A DNA stretch of 64,000 nt, from positions 434,001 through 498,000 of the forward strand of contig JAWZYV010014407.1 of NCBI GenBank assembly GCA_038373885.1. The letters are read 5' to 3'. The notes beneath the pieces were generated by a model that did no database searches, was not told the DNA's origin, and saw only the letters and a list, made by a program, of their open reading frames with translations. This document shows, piece by piece, positions 46,350-58,099 of this stretch (its first letter is position 1; every line of letters begins with the position of its first letter). This DNA comes from Cheiracanthium punctorium. Taxonomy: Eukaryota; Arthropoda; Arachnida; Araneae; Cheiracanthiidae. Position numbers and translations under genes: made by a program.

Positions 46350-46625
46350 CCCTTTAACGCTCGGTGTCCTAGCTCTGAGGACACAAATCTAACATTTGGG
46401 CTGTTTAATTCACGAAGAATGCATTCCATTTCAAATATTTAAGGAGGACATCCAGATAGGCTGCCCAGTGTCGAAAAAGTACAGCTGTTGCCATCGCACG
46501 ATTTAACTACCAGCGAGATGGCGGTCGATCGGATCGCCTAGTACCGCCATCTTGCTGGTAGTTAAATCGTGCGATGGCAACAGCTGCACTTTTTCGACAT
46601 TGGGAAATGGTTGCGCTTCAAAGGG
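46350..46625 (+). mobile_element. TTAA foldback MITE, copy E (short)
   Basis: 276 bases from CCCTTTAACGCTCGGTG to GGTTGCGCTTCAAAGGG, between TTAA at 46346-46349 and 46626-46629. The central palindrome is compact: 'tttaactaccagc-agatggcgg' returns inverted about 20 bases later. Diverged from copies A-D in the left part. Confidence 0.85.
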
Positions 46626-46629
46626 TTAA

Positions 46630-47171
46630 ACGAATCAACACACCGAATTCTGCTTTCTTTTTGTTTGATATCATCAGATTAAATTACTAATATACCTATC
46701 AGAAAAGGGAGCAAACTTTCAAATTTTTATTTTAAGTTCATAGTAAGAAAAACTAGTCATTTTTACGAAACTTTCAATAACTTTCGAATTTTGTCTATTT
46801 TTTAGTTCGACAATACACTACGTCAATTGTTCGGGGGGAGGTGGGTGTTAAATGAAGTCTGAGCATACTCCAACACTCAACTTTTTCTCTGACAGTCATA
46901 AGCGTTACCCGATCGAAAATTTGACGAGATGTGGAAGGGTATATAGAAAGCAAGTGTAGAAAAATAAGTTTTTCTTAAATTTTGAAACAAAAGTTTGGCG
47001 CAATCCTGAGGATGCACTTGCCCCTCTCCCCACCTTAATCGAATTCTATTCATAAACACACTGCTAATTCAAGAAATATGTGATAAAACAAATGCAAAAT
47101 TTAGTGTTGATGTAAGTTAAAATTGACAACAGTGAGAAGCGTCGCACAGAAAAATTCGCAATTAGTAAAAT
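46630..47171. other. No gene recognised
   Basis: AT-rich spacer. Its right edge holds 'gcaattagtaaaatgtgccc', which is shared with the flanks of MITE copy A. Confidence 0.5.
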
Positions 47172-47553
47172 GTGCCCCCATACACTAACGAGAAATGGAA
47201 GCTTCAGAAAAAGAAGCCCAGCGAGTATTTAAAGTTTCTGGCCCATACGAAGGATCCTAACTTCGAATCAATCGTTACGAACATGCTGAAGAACAAAAAT
47301 TTAGGCTGTTCCATGAACCTGAAGGTTCATTTCGTAAATGCACTTTGGAACTATTTTTGCTGACAGTCTGGGTGACATTAGTGAAGAGATGGGTGAGAGA
47401 TTTCATCAGGCCATAAAAGAAATGGGGAGGAGGCATCAAGGTAAATGGGCTGCTAAGATGATGGCGGACTACTTACAACTCTGGATGTTACATCGAGGAG
47501 AACCCCGTAGAGAAGATGGAAGGAAAAGCGGGTGGAACTGCATGAACGCTTGA
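47172..47553 (+). pseudogene. Relic of a repeat-associated arthropod gene (GERFHQ motif)
   Basis: The frame encodes a C-terminal-like segment: 'YLKFLAHTKDPNFESIV', 'MNLKVHFVNALWNYF', then, after a one-base insertion in the T run at 47354-47358, 'SLGDISEEMGERFHQAI' and 'HQGKWAAKMMADYLQLW'. From memory, the pattern 'LK-HFL-SHL-FFP-N-GD-S(D/E)E-GERFHQDI---E-RYQGKW--NMLADYCW' belongs to proteins found in many copies in arthropod genomes. I do not know an established name or function. The frameshift and isolation show it is broken here. Confidence 0.65.
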
Positions 47554-47985
47554 AAAATTTTCATATATGGAATAAAACTGTAAGTAAAATTTAAATACAT
47601 AATATTTTGCATGTTTAGATGTCATAATGTATAAAAATATCAGCTAAAAAAATACGCTAGTTTTAAAAAATAATATTTACGTCTTTTTTTTAAGTATTTG
47701 ATTTTTACAATATAGCCACTTTTTTAAAATTTGCGATTTGTGAAAAATCCTGCCCTGCTGGTAAAATTTGAAGGTCACTTTCGAAATCAGCGCTAAAAAA
47801 TACATGTGAATGAATCGCAAATAGCTAAAAAAACATGATGTAACCCATATTTTGTGAAGGCTAGTGTTATTCTTAGCTGTAACCCAGGTTTGACCAAGAG
47901 AGAGCGGCAAAGTTTTGGGGCTCAGTGATTTGTTCAGACAAGATGGCACCAGAGAGCAGAAATATACTAGAGAGATCATTGCCAT

Positions 47986-48346
47986 TAGAGATGAGATTGG
48001 CGCAGCCCGAACCAGGCTCGGGCCGTGTAATTCACGTGTGTGTTCGGGCTCGGGCTCGCTAGAAATTTCTCCTTTATTGAACATACGCCTTGAAAACACT
48101 TTTGAAAAGTGATTCATGAGAGAAATAAACTAATTATTATTATTTGATAAACTTTACAAAGAATTCAGAAAGAGCATTAAGAGTTTGCTGTAATATTTTT
48201 TTTTATTTGCATAAACGGCAAAAATTTATGGAAGTAATTGACTTTTATTTATCCATTAGCTGAAATTTCGAGCTCGGGATCGAGCTTTGGCTTAAATAAT
48301 TTCGCTCGGGATCGGGCTTTAAAAAATTAGCCCGAACTAATCTCTA
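47986..48346. mobile_element. hAT-type MITE
   Basis: 361 bases with 10-bp inverted ends TAGAGATGAG / TAGAGATTAG and an exact 8-base target duplication ATTGCCAT (47978-47985 and 48347-48354). The 8-bp duplication is the hAT signature. The interior has several GGGCTCGGGCTC-like and GGATCGGGCTTT motifs near both ends, typical subterminal repeats. No transposase. Confidence 0.85.
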
Positions 48347-48354
48347 ATTGCCAT

Positions 48355-49725
48355 TTAAAACCCGTTGGAAAGAGCAGAAAAGATAAACCATGTGACTTGT
48401 GGAAAAGAAAGGAAGAGAGAGGCTACTTGTACTTTATCGCTATATTTGGCGAGTGGTAAGTGTAAACTACAAGACAAATTTGCGGTCAACATACGCATTG
48501 ACAAACCCTCTTGCTGCCAAAACACTATCACCGAGGTTTAGTGGATGAGGATACATTGAAAAATTCTGCTTTTATAAAAAGTATGTTTAAAAAAATATTC
48601 AACTGTGAAATATTATTTTGGAACTTTTCACAAATCATGATTTGTATTCATATGCTGAGCAGCTATGCACCATTTTTTCTTAAAAATATAACGATGAAAA
48701 CGGAAGTCAACGCGCTGGCCGCAAATGCTCCATAGAAAGCTAAGAAGAGTTAAATACATGGATGGCACAGTGATGTCTGATGCAGGTTCCCCCCGGATTT
48801 AGGGGATTTTTACCCTTCGGGGGGATTTTTAGGCGTGAATAGTTTAGGAGATTTTCTTGGTGGGGAAAAAATGAAATCCGGGTTTTTTAGGAGAATTTTT
48901 ATTTTTATTCTCTATGTATCGACGGAACGTCAATGACCAATGTAATGATAACTGAATTTATAAAAATATTAGTGAACTAACTATAAGGTATTATCATGTT
49001 ACATAAAATTACTATGACCTACAACTTATCAATTTCGAATTTCCCACCCATAAAATCCACTCTCCAGCACTGACTGTGTACTGATTTATCGATACATTGT
49101 TCTCCATATTTCCCTGTCCCCTTTCCCAACAAACCAACCACCAATGAAAATGGGTCAACAGTCTGTTAAATGTCAAATCATCATGTACATCAACAAATTT
49201 CAAAGTCATGAGATGAGAGTTTCCTGCGGCAAACTTGCGATCAGAGCATAAGTAAAATTGCAATTAAGGATTTTATGCTATGACCATACTAATGGTGTTT
49301 TATGTTTTAAAGTATTCAATTTATTACACCAAATATGTATATAGGGGCAAGTTTTAAATTTTGGGAAGAATTCGATCACTTTAGGGTGGAAATGGCTCAG
49401 AAAATCTGGCAACACTTGGATGGTATCACGTGGGGGTCGTCAAAACTTTTCCTCAAAATTCTTTTATTTAAAATATTTGTTTTAAAACTTAAGAGAAATT
49501 TCTCTTTTAGATTATTGAATTTGATATGCGCCTTTACTGATCCCTCCCTCTAATGAAAAAAAGAAGCAAAATCGCTCACGCTATGTGCTTACGCTCAATT
49601 TGAATATTTTTTTTTTAAAAACCCGATTAGGTAATCGCTACTGCAACAGCCCGAAGTATAGGCCATTTTATTGTGGGGACACCCAATGGGCAGCAAACGT
49701 TACCTTCTATGAAGGGAAAAAAGAG
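48355..49725. other. No gene recognised
   Basis: A purine-rich stretch (48360-48430) and AT-rich DNA with unremarkable open frames. Confidence 0.5.
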
Positions 49726-49729
49726 TTAA

Positions 49730-49950
49730 CCCTTTAACGCGCAGTGTTCCCGCTCTGGGAACCCTTTTTAGAGACCCTTTTTTGATGGCAGCTGGCTGTG
49801 CGGCACAGCCACCTGCCATCAAAAAAGGGTCTCTAGATCTGTGGCACGCGATGAACGTTTCGATCGTCCGCCATCTTGCTGGTAGTTAAGTCGAGCGATG
49901 GCAACGGCTGCTCTTTTTTCAGCATTGGGAAAGGGTTGCACCTCAAAGGG
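49730..49950 (+). mobile_element. TTAA foldback MITE, copy F (deleted interior)
   Basis: TTAA (49726-49729), CCCTTTAACGCGCAGTG, then after 'gctctgggaaccc' it jumps straight into the 'gagacccttttttga' centre of the foldback. It ends GGTTGCACCTCAAAGGG plus TTAA (49951-49954). The 221-bp length reflects loss of the unique left half and one foldback arm. Confidence 0.88.
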
Positions 49951-50274
49951 TTAACACCCAAGTAGGTAACCGAACCCGGACCCAAGATGAAATAGAATGG
50001 TTTTTAACCACTAATCTACCTAGGCCTCGCTCAATTTGATGTGTGAGTTGCTATTCCATTTGTCACTGGATGCTTAATTGTTAAATGCTTCCGACTTGTT
50101 AAATGCTCGATTTTCATTGATGTTTAGATGCAACTGAATATTATCTTTTCCATGCTTCTGAGTCCATTTACACAATGTTGTTGAATAAATGAAAATTTTT
50201 ACATGGCCAATTCCGAAGACCAATAGAATAAAATATTGAGCTAGAGCCCGTCTTATTTCTTCTCTATGTTAACT

Positions 50275-50500
50275 TTTAAAGCAGTAGTTCGAAGAAATAA
50301 AATACGACTCACAGACTTGGTAAACAAATTAAACTAATTGCGCCAGGAATTCACTCAATTTCAGGATTATTCTTTATAAGTTGCAATATGCGCTTAAATG
50401 AAGGAATGAATATACGCTTAAATTAAGGAAAAAACTTTGCCTTTTATGGCACTTTCAGAAATTATTCTTAAAGGATTGCACAAGAAAATTTTTTAAAAAG
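50275..50500. repeat. AT-rich dispersed repeat, copy 3
   Basis: Third copy of the family at 270-640 and 3740-4100: 'gtagttcgaagaaat', 'aattaaactaattg', 'aggattattctttataa', 'ctttcagaaatt'. Confidence 0.55.
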
Positions 50501-50865
50501 GGCACATTTTGAAAAATGATTTTTATTTATTTTCTTATTAGAACTAGAATGCTATGTCGTTCACTCCGTTATTTTCTGTAGACATAATTTGTGGATATAT
50601 TGTTTTGGACATTTTTTACCACATTTCTGTGAACCGATTTGTGTCGATACGTTTTCGTTCCATTTTCCTATAGGGTTGCCAGATAGCCAGTGAGGGGGAG
50701 AATAAAATGTCTAAAATCGCGCCTGGGTTTGCGCTTTTTGATGATCTATCGCCAAGTTTGGCAACAAAATATAAAAATGAACCTATCTTGGTGATATCTT
50801 CTATAATTGGCGAGAATCTGGCAAGCGCTACAGTTTATTAAAAACGAGAAGTATATAGTTTGAGT

Positions 50866-50979
50866 ATGTTTGACGAAGATTGTAAAATAATTTTAGTAGG
50901 CGATTTTAATACAGATTTTAATTCTGAAAAGTGTTTTATGGAAGAAGAAATACAAACACTGCACACTCGTGGATTATGA
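50866..50979 (+). pseudogene. Endonuclease (EEP) domain fragment
   Basis: A short frame reads MFDEDCKIILVGDFNTDF and continues NSEKCFMEEEIQTLH before a stop. GDFN is the catalytic Asp/Asn motif of endonuclease/exonuclease/phosphatase domains in LINEs and some Helitron-like elements. Only about 38 codons survive. Parent element unknown. Confidence 0.45.
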
Positions 50980-51119
50980 TATACATTCCAAACATTATTT
51001 ATAAACTCGAGATATATAGTTAGAATATACTTGCAGATTGTAATAAAAAAGAAAAAAAAAGGGGGGGGGGAATTTCCATTTCAAAGAAGTGTTTCATGAA
51101 CAAGAAGAAAAAATACGGT

Positions 51120-51455
51120 ACACTCATGAATAATGATACACTTTCCAACTTAATGGAATAAAGAAGAAAAATAGGGATGACGCATGTATTAAAAAAAAAA
51201 AAAAAAGATCTCTACATATTAAAAGCGTAACATGATCCAAAATAAAATAAAGTAATTTTTTTTTTAAATCTGAAACACTTTCATAGTTTAAATACTCACT
51301 AAATTGCTATATATTAAAAGCGTATCATGATCCATTCAGACGACTTCGAATTTAACCCTCATGGATCATGATACGCTTTTAATATATAGCAATTTAGTGA
51401 GTATTTAAACTATGAAAGTGTTTCAGATTTAAAAAAAAAATTATTTTATTTTATT
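51120..51455. repeat. Near-perfect palindrome in a dispersed repeat copy
   Basis: Arms of 94 bases (51241-51334 and 51362-51455) match with about one mismatch around a 27-base spacer. The preceding bases 51121-51175 are a copy of the 17990 repeat. The arms carry 'ctgaaacactttcatag' and 'attaaaagcgtatcatgat', the same family segments found singly at 5030, 17990 and 26795. Confidence 0.9.
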
Positions 51456-52110
51456 TTTATTTTTGAAAGTTTTATAGCGGATACATTTCCCCCCTTTATT
51501 GCAGCGTAAAGTAAGAACATTTTCTGAGGAGACATCAGAAAAAATTTTAAGTGTATGGCATAATTAGTTAAGTTGTATCGCACAATTTCTTCGGAGTACA
51601 GTCTTAAATTATTCCAAACCATGGACAGAAGTTACATAAATATCTCACGAGTTCACAGCTCTCAAAACGAAACTTGACTCGGACGACAGCAAATGGAAAA
51701 TAAATCCAATCAAATGTTTAATCTTTATGCTCATTCCACTGGACCATATAACTAATGCAAAAAGGACGTGAAGCTCCTGCACTTGTCAAATGGATGTTTT
51801 TCACATTGTTTTGTCCTAAACGCCTCTGTGGGCCGAAGTCAACCAGATAATTATCATTCATGTTGTACCCATAAACGACAAAATTGCGCCTGCGCCGGCA
51901 CTTCAAAGTATTTTCCGACCAGTCCGTGACATAGTAGCTTGGGTTTAGTGAATTTTGACTTATTTTTAAACGCATTCTCCGATGACGCATCAAGTCACTT
52001 ATTCAAATTTGAAAGGACAGAAGAAAAGTTCTTCCATGCTTATCAGTTAGAACATGCAGTCTTATCAAACGCGCTCGCATGTTACGAAAATAGAATGCTT
52101 AAATATTTCA
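51456..52110. other. No gene recognised
   Basis: Contains a 91-codon minus-strand frame (51718-51993) without known domains. I cannot tell whether it is coding. Confidence 0.4.
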
Positions 52111-52114
52111 TTAA

Positions 52115-52446
52115 CCCTTTAACGCTCAGTGGTCCCGCTCTGGGAACACCAAACTCTGGCGTTTTGACTGTTGCCAGTCACGAAGAATAGATTTGGATTT
52201 CTATAAAAATAGTTGCGGGTGACACAGCTCCACGAGAATCCTTTACTTTTTAGCACGTCATTTCCCGTAAAAAGATTATTTTTAACAGCACTGACATCTG
52301 CTGAAAATGGGAGAATGCGAGAACAGCTGGACAGATTGCCCAATGCTGAAAAAAAGGGCAGGCGTTGCCATCTTGCTGGTAGTTAAGACGAGCGATGGCA
52401 ACGCCTGTCCTTTTTCAGCATTGGGAAAGGGTTGCGCCTCAAAGGG
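52115..52446 (+). mobile_element. TTAA foldback MITE, copy G
   Basis: TTAA (52111-52114), CCCTTTAACGCTCAGTG start and GGTTGCGCCTCAAAGGG end, then TTAA (52447-52450). The left unique half is complete, while the foldback is shortened to arms around 'gcgttgccatcttgctgg'. Confidence 0.9.
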
Positions 52447-52649
52447 TTAAATTCGCAGTCATCTGCAAAAATGTCTACGCACAAGGTGTATTGAAAATGT
52501 TCGGTGAATGTCCTAACAGATACGTATCAAGGGGAGGGGCTAAAAAGCTTCACCCCCCCCTCCAAACCAGATTGCTAAAGGGTAGCATTCCGCTTAATTA
52601 TACACTTTACATGTGTAAAATGATCTTTTTTCATAACTTAGCCCTTCCC

Positions 52650-52995
52650 AATTTTTAATGACTATGTCATTTTATCTCTCACCCCCTTTATTGAAAATTG
52701 TCTGAAAAATATGTCCCAAAAATGCGACATAGACGTATACGACATAATTTTACATATATTGAAATACTATTAGTTCACAACATCTTTAATCTATTGTTAC
52801 AATATTTCGTAAGCTTTAGAATATGCATCACATGTATTTTTCTATAAATAAGTTACAATCAAGTACAGTCAATAAGTTACAGTCAATTAATATCGTTTTA
52901 ATATGGCAATAATGAAACTAAAAAATTAGGGGGGTTCAGGGGTGGGGAGTCTCCCCCTGACGAAGCTCCAACAGCCGAGTTATTTTTACATTGAT
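52650..52995 (+). repeat. Dispersed repeat shared with 59597-60018, plus copy
   Basis: From 'aatgactatgtcattttatc' through 'attgaaaattgtc-gaaaaat', 'gcgacata', 'ctattagttcacaac', 'caatattt-cgtaagct', 'atgcatcacatgta', to 'aaaaaattaggggggttcag' and a G/C-rich end 'ccctgacgaagctccaacag'. The partner is inverted 7 kb away. Confidence 0.8.
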
Positions 52996-53564
52996 TTACA
53001 CTGAAATTTTGCTTTATTGTACATTTTGTTTGGGTGAAATAAGCTTTTTACAAATTTTTGCCCCTCCACAAAAAATTTCTGTATCAGCCACTGTGTCCTA
53101 TAAAGAACAACTCAAAATCGCGAGGTCGGATATCCGGCTAAAAGAGACGTGAATAAAACGCCTCCTAATCATTGAAAACATTAAAGAACTTATTGAGACT
53201 AGAAATCATGAAGTAATGGTGAAAGCTACGAAAAGACAGTGGACTAGAACTACGCATTTGTGCATGTTTTTCTGGATGAACGTATTGAGACTCTACTGAA
53301 AACGTGCGGAAACTTTCGCATTCGAACGATTTTTATTTTTATTTTGTGTGGGTGTGTGTGTTTAACCCCTTTTATATCAAACTTCAAGCAGACGATTATT
53401 TTAATGAAAAACAATTAAACTTTGTTATCTGGAAAAGCTATTTTAAACGAACTGACTTCCCTTCAAAGCCTGACTACTGTGTCTTTAAGTATGACGTCAT
53501 TCTTACTTGGAAAAGCTAAGTTTGTCGCACAAATGATTTTTTTTTTTACTCTCGGAAATAAAAT

Positions 53565-53825
53565 GGAGCTGAAAATAGAAAAAAATCGCTTAAAAACGGG
53601 GAATGAGTGGATTTTCAAATTTTTAAAGTAACGCAGATTGTTTTCTATATTTCTATACATAATTATGAAAAATTCCGAGCGGATCGTACAAACAGTGTAG
53701 ATGTTATTATTTTATTCTTGCTTTAATCGTTTTGGAGTAAAGTTTTATATCTTGGATGAGTTGTCCGGAATTGTTACAGAGTGAGTCACTGAGTCAGGGA
53801 TCAGCGTAATTACACAGTAGGATAT
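53565..53825 (+). repeat. Dispersed repeat ('gggaac-ggtggatttt' family), copy 3
   Basis: Third copy of the 11340 family: 'ggggaatgagtggattttc', 'acgcagattgttttcta', 'catacataattatgaaaaat', 'cggatcgtacaaacagtgta', 'gtgagtcactgagtcaggga'. Confidence 0.7.
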
Positions 53826-54410
53826 CAACTCATCCTCCGGATCTGGCTCCTGCAGGCAAGTCGTAAAATGCGTGGTTCCGATCCTACCAGATATTGAAGG
53901 CATTGAAATGGTGACATAGTTACTTCAGGCGTTTTCAAAACCAGCCTTTGTCGAAAACTTTCAAAAGAGTTACAAACGTAGTCAAAAATCCATTATAGCA
54001 GCTAAAGAAGATTACTCTGGATGAAAGTGAATGCATGTGTTGTTTGCTTTTTGTTATTTCTCTTTCATTTTCTGAAATGCTTAATCTAAGATGAAATTTA
54101 TGATTTCTTTGGGAAGATCAATTCAAGATTATTGAAGACTAATTAAACGTTTAAAAAAATGACGAAATTGTTTCGTGTTCTTTAGGCTTTTATTTTTATT
54201 TAGAAAATTCTTAATGCTTTCCGAGCCGGTGTATCCTCAGATGTAACAACCAATTTCAACATTTCCACTCGCGATCGAAAAATTACGTGAACATTAATCA
54301 AATTTCCTAATTTTGTTTCCCGTATAGTAAATTTCATTTTGCACGAATTCTTAAGCCACCCTTCCACCAATTTTATAGGTATTTTTTATATAAACAGTAA
54401 TATATCTATA

Positions 54411-54477
54411 CATGTATATCTATATCTATATCTATATCTATATCTATCTATCTACCTATCTATATATATATATATAT

Positions 54478-54515
<38 letters not shown>
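54411..54515. repeat. Compound microsatellite
   Basis: (CTATAT)n, then CTATC units, (TA)n, (CA)n and (GA)n in one continuous tract. Confidence 0.95.
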
Positions 54516-56116
54516 CAATTTTATAGTTACAGGCATGAATTGTTCTTTAAATTTATGTGGAAAATTTATTCCTTTTCTTGACTTATAGATTAACTCGAAT
54601 ATATTAATGAAATGAGTGTATCTAAAACGGTTAATTTTAAGGGCTTTTTTCCCATTTAATGTAAGTTACATTTTGCTGGAATTTAATTTTATAATAAAAC
54701 TAAAAATGCAATAAAAAAAAAATTGTACCACGATAAATAAAATGTTTAGCAATTTTACTTCCATAAAAGTGATATTTGATAATCTAAATCATGCTCTAAA
54801 ACCAATCTAGCGGGATTAGTCGCTTTATACCCATTTTATTTTGGAATATTACTTATTTTCTTTTAAGGTAGCAATTTCTCCCTCAAATAATAATAATTTT
54901 TTATGGAGTTTAAATACCCTGTGTAAAGTAACTGCATTAAAATAATTACCATACCGAGATAAAAGTATTTTGTTCAGTAGAACAAAATTCTCTTGATTCA
55001 ATTAGAATCTGGTGAACCAAATAATTTTATTAATTAAAAAAAAACAGTGTATTTCATGTAGAACGATAGTAATAATTATAACAACAGCAACTATTATTAT
55101 TACGATAAATCGTACTTATGTTCGCATTCACAGAACTTTCTTTCAAGTGCTGAATTTTTAAATCCACAAAATAATTCTATCAAAGATATTTTTGTTTTTA
55201 GTAAAAACCCGAAGACAATCAGATATAAATGAAAACGTAAAACTTCGAACAAAACTGACAAAAAACCGTTATGAAATCTGTAGGCACGTTTCAAGAGGTG
55301 ATCAACTTTTACCTCAGCATTTTAGAATATTTCCTTTTTTTGTTTTAAACAATCAGCAATACATTCCAGTATGTTTCGAAATAGATTTGAGAAAGGAATC
55401 TCGATTTACCACTGCGGATGAAAGCATTAGGCCTGTCGCTTAGGCTCTCGGCCTTCGCTCCTAACAGTGTCAGTAGGGTAATGGTGCATGAGAGGCCATA
55501 ACAAAATGAGGACGTACTTTCGCTGTCATTTGTAGCGCCTCCGAGCCCCCCACCCCACCCCCGACTTATCCTGTGACTTTAAAGCTTGGCTAGAGCGGGG
55601 GAGGACCGGAGCCCCCTCCCCCACCCCGCTTGGCCCCTTGCTAATGAAATGAAATGAATGCATGGCCCGGCTAATAAGCTGCGTTTTTATCAACTTGACC
55701 TTGTGTCAGCATAAAGAAAAGCTTTTTGCGAGATTACCGTTAATTATAGCGAAACACGAGAGTGGTAGGATGTAAAAAAATGACGTCATTCTCTCAAAAT
55801 TACTTCGGGAATTATCACGGTATCTTGGTACTGCATCTTCCGTGGGATAAATTAGAAGCCGTGTTGACTGAAAGAGGGTCATTTTACTTTTTGGGAGGAA
55901 TTTTTTTCTGAATTCGCCATCAAAAGAGAAAAAACAAATGTTCATACCACATGACTTCTTTGTACGTCTATTAAATTTACATATTTTTGATATACGCTTC
56001 ATTTAAACTTACTACATTTGATAGTAGAATAAGATACTCCAATAACCTTTAAAGTTTGGTGATTTTTCACCAAATGTGAGAGATATCGCTAAACTGAGAT
56101 TTGGGAAAATTTTTAC
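54516..56116. other. No gene recognised
   Basis: AT-rich, with a GC-rich patch at 55530-55650 made of C and G runs ('ccccccaccccacccccg'). No protein-like frame. Confidence 0.5.
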
Positions 56117-57187
56117 TTTCCGAACATGTACCAAGTGAGGAAAGTATTTTAATCAAGAAAAATACTGGAGTGACTCCACTCGATTTTCCGAACACTTACG
56201 ATTAAGATCATTACCAAGCATTTAAATAAATTTTAATCGATGAATAATTCAAACATATATACCCAATTTGAGCTCAATCGAATGTACCGTTTAAATGCAA
56301 GCGCACTTTCAAGAATTTCCTCCCATATGCCATAATGTAAAAAAAATCTTTGTCGTAGCCCTGTAGTAAAAGTATAAGTCCTATACACACCAAAATCAAT
56401 ACCGGTCTTGCGACGGTGGTTTATAACACATATACAAATCCAGCTCAATAGAATACTCCGTTTAGGAGCTATCGTGTTCACTCACATACACACAAACACA
56501 CACACACACACACACACGCATACACACATACATACATACATCTCGTAAAAATAGCATAAATGAATTCAGAAGACCTCAAAACGTGTCAATACATCGAAAT
56601 CTCGAAGTCGAATTTTTCATGATTACAATACTTTCCTTACATGGTACATGTTCGGAAAGTAAAAATTCGACTTCGAGATTTTGGTGTATTGACACGTTTT
56701 GAGGTCTTCTGAATTCATTTATGCTATTTTTTTTACGAGATGTATGTAGGTAAGTGTGTGAACACGATAACTCCTAAACGGTGCATTCGATTGAGCTCAA
56801 ATTGGGTATATATGTTATAAACCACCGTCACAAAACCGGTATTGATTTTGGTGTGTATACGACTTATACATTTTCTACAGGGCTACGACAAAGATTTCTT
56901 TTACATTATGGCCTATGGGGGGAAATTCTTGAACGTGCGCTAGCGTTTAAACGGTACATTCGATTGAGCTCAAATTGGGTATATATATTATAAACCACCA
57001 TCGTAAGACCGTTATTGATTTTGATGCGTATAGGTCTTATAGTTTTTCTACAGGGCTACGACAAATATATATTTTTTTTTTTTTTACATTATGGCCTATC
57101 TGAGAAATTCTTGAAAGTGCGCTAGCGTTTAAATTCATTCGATTGAGCTCAAATTGGGTATATATGCTTGAATTATTCACCGATTAA
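56117..57187. repeat. Large foldback element with tandem unit
   Basis: Outer arms from about 56235 and 57187 inward: 'tgaataattcaa' and 'caatttgagctcaatcgaat', inverted on the right. The right arm carries two tandem units of about 175 bases (each with 'tcgattgagctcaaattggg', 'ccggtattgattttggtgtg', 'gggctacgacaaa', 'acattatggcctat'), the left only one. The inner arms meet around a 50-base spacer containing 'ctttccttacatggtacatg', and an inverted copy of that spacer lies outside at 56117-56160. A (CA)n tract is in the left arm at about 56495-56520. Confidence 0.8.
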
Positions 57188-57196
57188 AGGCGACAG

Positions 57197-57570
57197 TTTG
57201 CTGTGCGGCGGCACAGCCAGCTGTCATCAAAAAAGGGTCTTTAGATCTGTGGCACGCGATGAACGTTTCAATCGTCCGCCATTTGCTGGTAGTTAAGTCA
57301 GAGCGATGGCAACGGCTGCCCTTTTTCCAGCATTGGGCAATCTATCCAGCTGTTCTCGCGTTCTTCCATTTTTCAGCAGATGTCAGTGCTGTTAAAAATA
57401 ATCGTGACCATTCTTTTATGGGAAATGACGTGCTAAAAAGTAAAGAATTCTCGTGGAGCTCTGTCACCCGCAACTATTTTCATAGAAATCCAATCTATTC
57501 TTCGTGACTGGCAACAGTCAAAACGTCAGAGTTTGGTGTTCCCAGAGCGGGATCACTGCGCGTTAAAGGG
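57197..57570 (-). mobile_element. TTAA foldback MITE, copy H (truncated)
   Basis: Reversed orientation: the CCCTTTAACGCGCAGTG end is at 57554-57570 followed by TTAA (57571-57574). The copy runs to the central palindrome (GCACAGCCAGCTG) and stops. Left of it TTAAAGGCG (57184-57192) may be a remnant of the other end with its CCCTTTG lost. It sits exactly at the right edge of the large foldback element. Confidence 0.8.
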
Positions 57571-58099
57571 TTAAGCTTCAATAACAACTTTGTTTCTGAC
57601 CTATTTCAACTCACACAGCTTTGCTTCCTCGTCTTCACAGTGTCCGCACATAGAGCCATCATTGGCGACGGCGATAAATATAATGCGGGGTGAAGTACCA
57701 AATAAAATAAAATAACAGCAGTATAAACTGATGAATAGATCCTGAATTCAAGTATAAATTTTGAATGCTTTGTATCTGTCAGACTTCACTTCTTTTTTAA
57801 AATTCTCATTTTTAACATTTGTAATAAAAAAACAGCAGACTTCCTCTATTAATAACTCTTTTCTTGATGATCTGTTTCAACTTGCATAGCTTCGCTTTTC
57901 CGCCCTGACAGTGTCCGCGCAAAAAAGCATCATTGCCGGTAGACATGCTGCTGGTTGAGTAGCGAATGCACAATGTTTAAAAACTAGTAGTTTAAACTGA
58001 CGAAGAAATACCGGGTTCAAATATGCATTCATATTTTTTTATTCGTCATATTTCACTTCATTTATTTAAATTCTCGTTTTTAGAATTTTCCAACAAGGA

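Noticed and set aside
51718..51993. 91-codon minus-strand frame ending in VQWNEHKD
   Set aside because: Reasonable composition but no known family, splice context or repeat relationship; left as unknown.
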